A stretch of DNA of 64,000 nucleotides from Dicaeum eximium (Eukaryota; Chordata; Aves; Passeriformes; Dicaeidae): positions 16,916 through 80,915 of the forward strand of contig VWZP01005688.1 of assembly GCA_013396995.1 (NCBI GenBank), read 5' to 3'. Below the pieces are notes generated by a model that worked only from the letters and a program-made list of their open reading frames with translations, made no database searches and was not told where the DNA came from. A program made the translations under genes and the position numbers. Positions 60,080 to 64,000 of the stretch are shown one piece after another. The stretch's first letter is position 1. Each line of letters opens with the position of its first letter.

Positions 60080-62035
60080 AGGATGTATTGGCTGGCTCTA
60101 TGTGTGCTATTTTTGGTTTAACTTATGGAAGACAAGTTTCTTGGAGTCTCCTTAGAATGCCTGCACATCATAGGAGGCTCCCTGGTAGATGAAGAAGTGG
60201 ATAGCAGACCCTGAGCACCCATTCAGATGAAGGCAGTGGATAGAGAGATGAAAGCAGGAGCGAACCCTCCTGGGTCCTTGCTCAAGGAGGAGGGAAGAGC
60301 AGTGGGGAAGGCTTCTTCAAGATGTATCTGAACTCTTTCTGAGGAAAAGAGGCAAGGCTTTACTTCAAACGGAGTAGCTGTGGGTTGCCTTTTTTTTTTT
60401 TTTCCCCCAGTTGCTGTTTCTTTTGAAATTTCTTGGCAGTTTTAAGAATTAAAAATGTAAAAATCTTCAGACTTACATTTTCTTGTTCTTTTTCCTCAGT
60501 GTTTTCCATTCTTCATTTTCCCAGAGATAAAATTAAGGAATGTTAGTAGTGAGAAGAATAATAAAATAACTGCAAAAAACAAAACTAGTATTTGATTTTT
60601 TTTTTTCCAATTGAAAACCACTGAACATTCCCTTTAGGCCCCCTTACATTCTAAGATATGATTTCAATAAACTACTCAGCATTTCTTTGCTCTCTCTCAA
60701 AAGATCTTACTTTCCACAACATCACTGTGTTTAGAAAGAGCATAAGATTGTATTGCTTTCAGTGTTTGCTGGTGGGTCTTGGAAATGAGATGTTTGTTTA
60801 ACAGTACCACACTTCATCTGCTAATTGCTTGGATTTTTTTTTCCCTGTATGACTGAAGATGTGGTTTTTAAATGGCTGGTAAATACACACATGCATGTGC
60901 ACACCCAGACACTGGCAGGCCAATCTGCTTGCTACAAACTCACTTTTTTAATGCCTTTTTTTTTTTTTGGTTGTTTGAAAAATCATGTAAGCATAATAGG
61001 GATAATTAGCTTTGACTATGAGCAAATCTGGCAATAAAACACGTTAGCTACAGCTTTAAATCAACATCTCAGCCTGCAGCCTTAACTCATAGTCCTGATA
61101 AAATCTAATTAAACTGAAATGATCATCTAGGCATTTGATTTTAATTGCGTGTGCGTGTGTGTTTGGCTATTTGGCCTGCACAACCGATTTTCTTGAAGTA
61201 GCCGAGTTTGCTGAGAGCTGCTTTGAAACTGATGCCACAATCACAGGGAAAAGACACAAAAACTTAACAGACACAGCTCAAAGCCTTCTGATGGGTGTTC
61301 TGAAAAAACACTCCTATAGCTAGCATGTCTGAGTTGTGTTATTAGGTGCTGCCTAAGAGTATTAGTTACGCATTGCAAGGAAAATACGCCAGAAACTCGA
61401 GCTGAAATGTACAATAACAGAGCTTCAGCTTTCCCCTCCCTTGAAAGAAGAGCTCTGCCTCGACTCCGGCCGTGAAAAGACATTTGTAATGCAGATTAAA
61501 TCTGCTCACATGGCCAATTTGTGGGGGATTACAGATGCGTGTTACATTCACTTTTTGACTTCCTCAGCACTAATTTTCACCTTGTAGACCCTCAGGAAAA
61601 GCCCGTGGGGGTCAGGCACTGGAGGCACCAGACCTACTCCTGCCATTTGGAAAACCTGCCAGGCATCTGCTGGCAGCCCCAATGCCTTTGGAAGAGCACC
61701 TAAGGACAACACCAAGTGCTCCCCTCCTGGAAATGTCCGTGTTCCACCCATCTGTTCTGACTGGGAATGTCACCTTGGCTCTCCAACAATAATACCAAGA
61801 GAACAAATGAAAACAATGCCAACTGGCTTGTGTATTTCAGGAAGAATAACCCCTTTGGTGGTGAGGGGATCCTTCTGGGAGCGTGATGGATCCTTGGGAA
61901 CCTTGGAAACCTGGGGTGTTCCTGGACACCCTGAAGATAATGTCGGCTTAAATAGTCTCTGTGGTTGGAATTTATGCAAAATACAGCTTAAAACTGAAAG
62001 CAAGGATGTGGCTACTTTGATGGGACGTCACTGAA
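60080..62035. other. Non-coding stretch, no gene seen
   Basis: Mixed DNA. A T14 plus CCCCCAG acceptor-like tract ends at 60410, without a convincing exon. A T run occurs at 60956-60968 and a short GT-rich tract near 61147-61163. Open frames at 61550-62034 occur on both strands without domains. Confidence 0.4.
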
Positions 62036-62142
62036 TTTAAGTGAGGCTAAAGCTGAAGCATATTGCTCCCATTTTATAATGAGGTGTCTACAGTGGGCTG
62101 AGTGCACCCTGAATTGTGCAAGGTGACAAGGTCGAGGCAGTT
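62036..62142 (-). mobile_element. Old MIR-type SINE remnant, reverse orientation
   Basis: TGCTCCCATTTTATAATGAG matches reverse-strand MIR 'tccccattttacagatgag'. Downstream, GAATTGTGCAAGGTGACAAG matches 'gacttgcccaaggtcacaca'. Upstream, TTAAGTGAGGCTAA resembles the tail side. It is diverged, and the assignment is by remembered consensus. Confidence 0.5.
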
Positions 62143-64000
62143 CTGCAAAATGCAAAAAACCCCTTTGATGTTATTGCCACAATGGTTGAAGATGAGTTTT
62201 TTTGCAGGTTCTCACTGATAGTAGTTGATAGGTGTGTGGAGCTGCTGTTCTGCCAGATGCAGTGTGAGCAGAGTGTTTGGGAAGGGCAGGAGCTCTGGGC
62301 TGTGCTCCTGCTGCACAGAGCTGGTGCTGTGGTAGCAGCCCTACCACTGAGTGCAAGGTGGTTTTAGGTGTGGTGAGTGTTGGTTTGTTGGTTTAGTTTT
62401 TGATTCGTACAGGGCACTTTGTTATGTTATTTATTCAGACAAACTGACAGATTTTAGAAATTTCTCATGCATCCATAGGGTGTGGCTGTTCTAGCTGAGG
62501 ATGTGGGAGCTTTTGCCACTCACTCACTTCATCGTGGGCTCCAGCCAAGATGATCCAGGTTTCATTCTGCTGGTGAATGGGAGACCAGCACAACTGACTG
62601 ATTTGGCCAAGCCAAATGGGTCTGGCCTGTTTTTTCAAGACGTACTGCTGAGCTTGGACCATGGGCCTCTCTTCTCTTGACTGAGGGTAGGGAAGTTCAG
62701 TTAAATTAAGGGATGAGATAAGACTGGCTATGGGATGTGCTGGAATCAGCCCCAGAATTGGTGTTCGGTGTGGCAGAACAGGAGTTTTAAGAAGAAGGAC
62801 AGGTATGGGGAGAGAATTTGCTCGAGAGTTAATTTACCAGGGCAGAGTGTTGAGAGATTTCAGCTGGTGGTGCACGGCGTTCCCCAAAGACTGGTAACTC
62901 ATTGCCTAAAGTCAGCTCCAGCATGAATGCTAATGATTAATGCCTGGAGATCCCAGTGGTCTTGGAAGCAATATAGTTAAGTAAAAGGCAATGGGTTGGA
63001 TAAAAGGTCTTAAATCAGACTAATGTTGGCAAATGTCACTTGAAAGAGAGGGATTTTGGAGGGGAAAAAAAGAAAGAAAAAAGGAAAAGTAATTTAAGAA
63101 TAAATTCAAAGGAGGGGAAGCAGATATTTCCACAAACTAATAAAATATCTGCAAATGAGAAAATCAGCCTGCTCAGATTGAAATTTAATCACAGAAAGGA
63201 TTTCATTGTAACAAGGGGAAATATAATTACCACTCAAGAAAGGAGAGGGCTTTCTGCCTCTCGGCCAGCGTGAGCCTGGTGCTGAGCAGGAGAGATGGTG
63301 TCGGGAAGGGAAGGAAATCCCACAGCAGCCATCCTACCAGTAACAAACACAATCCCTGCCAAAAACTGAGCCAGGTTGGTTAGAGGGGCAGCTGTGGGTG
63401 CTGTGCATGTGTGAGTACCCTGGAAGCTTTGCTCTAGGAAGGAGCATCCACGTTCCCCACCGGTGCGGGGCCGTCCGGGAATGCTCCGTGCGGGTTTTCG
63501 TGGCGTTGCTCTTCCACCCCAGCTCCTACCGAGGCATCACTTGGGAGGCACTGGAAGTGCCTGTGGGGTTGTGCCACAGCTGTAGTTACACTTCTGACTC
63601 ATTTAAGGCCGTCTGAAAGGTCAGTAAAAACAGAAATGAAGTGTGATAGAAATACCGAAGCTTTTCTGTGGCCAAAAATGGAAGTATTGGTGTGCACACC
63701 TTGTATTGCCTTTTGAAAATGAGTAGGTGTTGATATTTTTGTTTTAAGGAAAAAAAAAAAGCTGATAAAAATCCCACTGGTTGTTCGTAGTGTAGCAGCA
63801 TGAATCCTTCCAGGAGCAGGCTGACCACACCGCTGGACTTTTAGCTTTATTTAGAAACAATTACAGCCTCCTCAGAGCTCAAAATATGTCCACAGTTTAA
63901 CAAGTCAATATTTTCTCTGTTATTCCCCTGCTGAATAGGCTGTTGTTTCCTTCCTTTTTTTGTTATAGATGCAATTCAAGCTGGGTTGGTTTGATTGATA
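62143..64000. other. Non-coding stretch to the right edge
   Basis: Mixed DNA with a purine-rich A/G tract at 63057-63090, a small CpG cluster at about 63450-63535 and an A run at 63750-63760. Open frames are short. No exon was recognised before the window ends. Confidence 0.4.

Overview
The window reads as vertebrate nuclear DNA, most likely from a bird. Three observations support this. A CR1 retrotransposon 3' end lies at 56184-56398, and CR1 is the dominant bird and reptile LINE. Recognisable interspersed repeats are otherwise sparse, limited to a few very old MIR-type SINE remnants and one old CR1. A strong CpG island sits in a CpG-depleted background. No bacterial features are present (no operons, ribosome binding sites, IS elements or CRISPR arrays). 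I could not identify the species, chromosome or gene.

Layout: bases 1-600 are a CpG island with GC boxes and 12 CpGs in the first 60 bases. It is probably the promoter and first exon of a gene whose body lies on one side or the other. From about 600 to the end I find no exon I can recognise by protein content. The DNA looks like a long intron or intergenic stretch. Long T-tracts outnumber long A-tracts on the + strand, which weakly favours one long intron transcribed rightwards from the island. The open reading frames I examined are short, carry no domain signature and often overlap on both strands, so I call no CDS.

Within this non-coding stretch I mark: (a) MIR-type SINE remnants at about 31980-32180, 41133-41222, 57190-57315 and 62036-62142, plus a weak tail at 39785-39835; (b) CR1 copies at 56184-56398 and probably 47665-47990; (c) a 73-base assembly gap at 56415-56487 whose two flanks are near-duplicates; (d) short tandem repeats at 9297-9385 and 47501-47540; (e) possible G-quadruplex tracts at 31717-31736 and 60064-60079; (f) several AT-rich or CpG-retaining blocks with palindromic homeodomain- or SOX-like cores that are plausible conserved enhancers; (g) a handful of short intervals bounded by strong splice-site pairs (best: 35755-35792, 56733-56761, 28644-28690, 37373-37436) that could be micro- or cassette exons, although pseudo-exons of this kind also occur by chance.

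I did not find a new multi-gene system. The items most worth checking are the candidate micro-exons, the paired palindromes at 48735-48763, the CpG-retaining blocks at 6720-6960 and 52130-52620, and the gap artefact.
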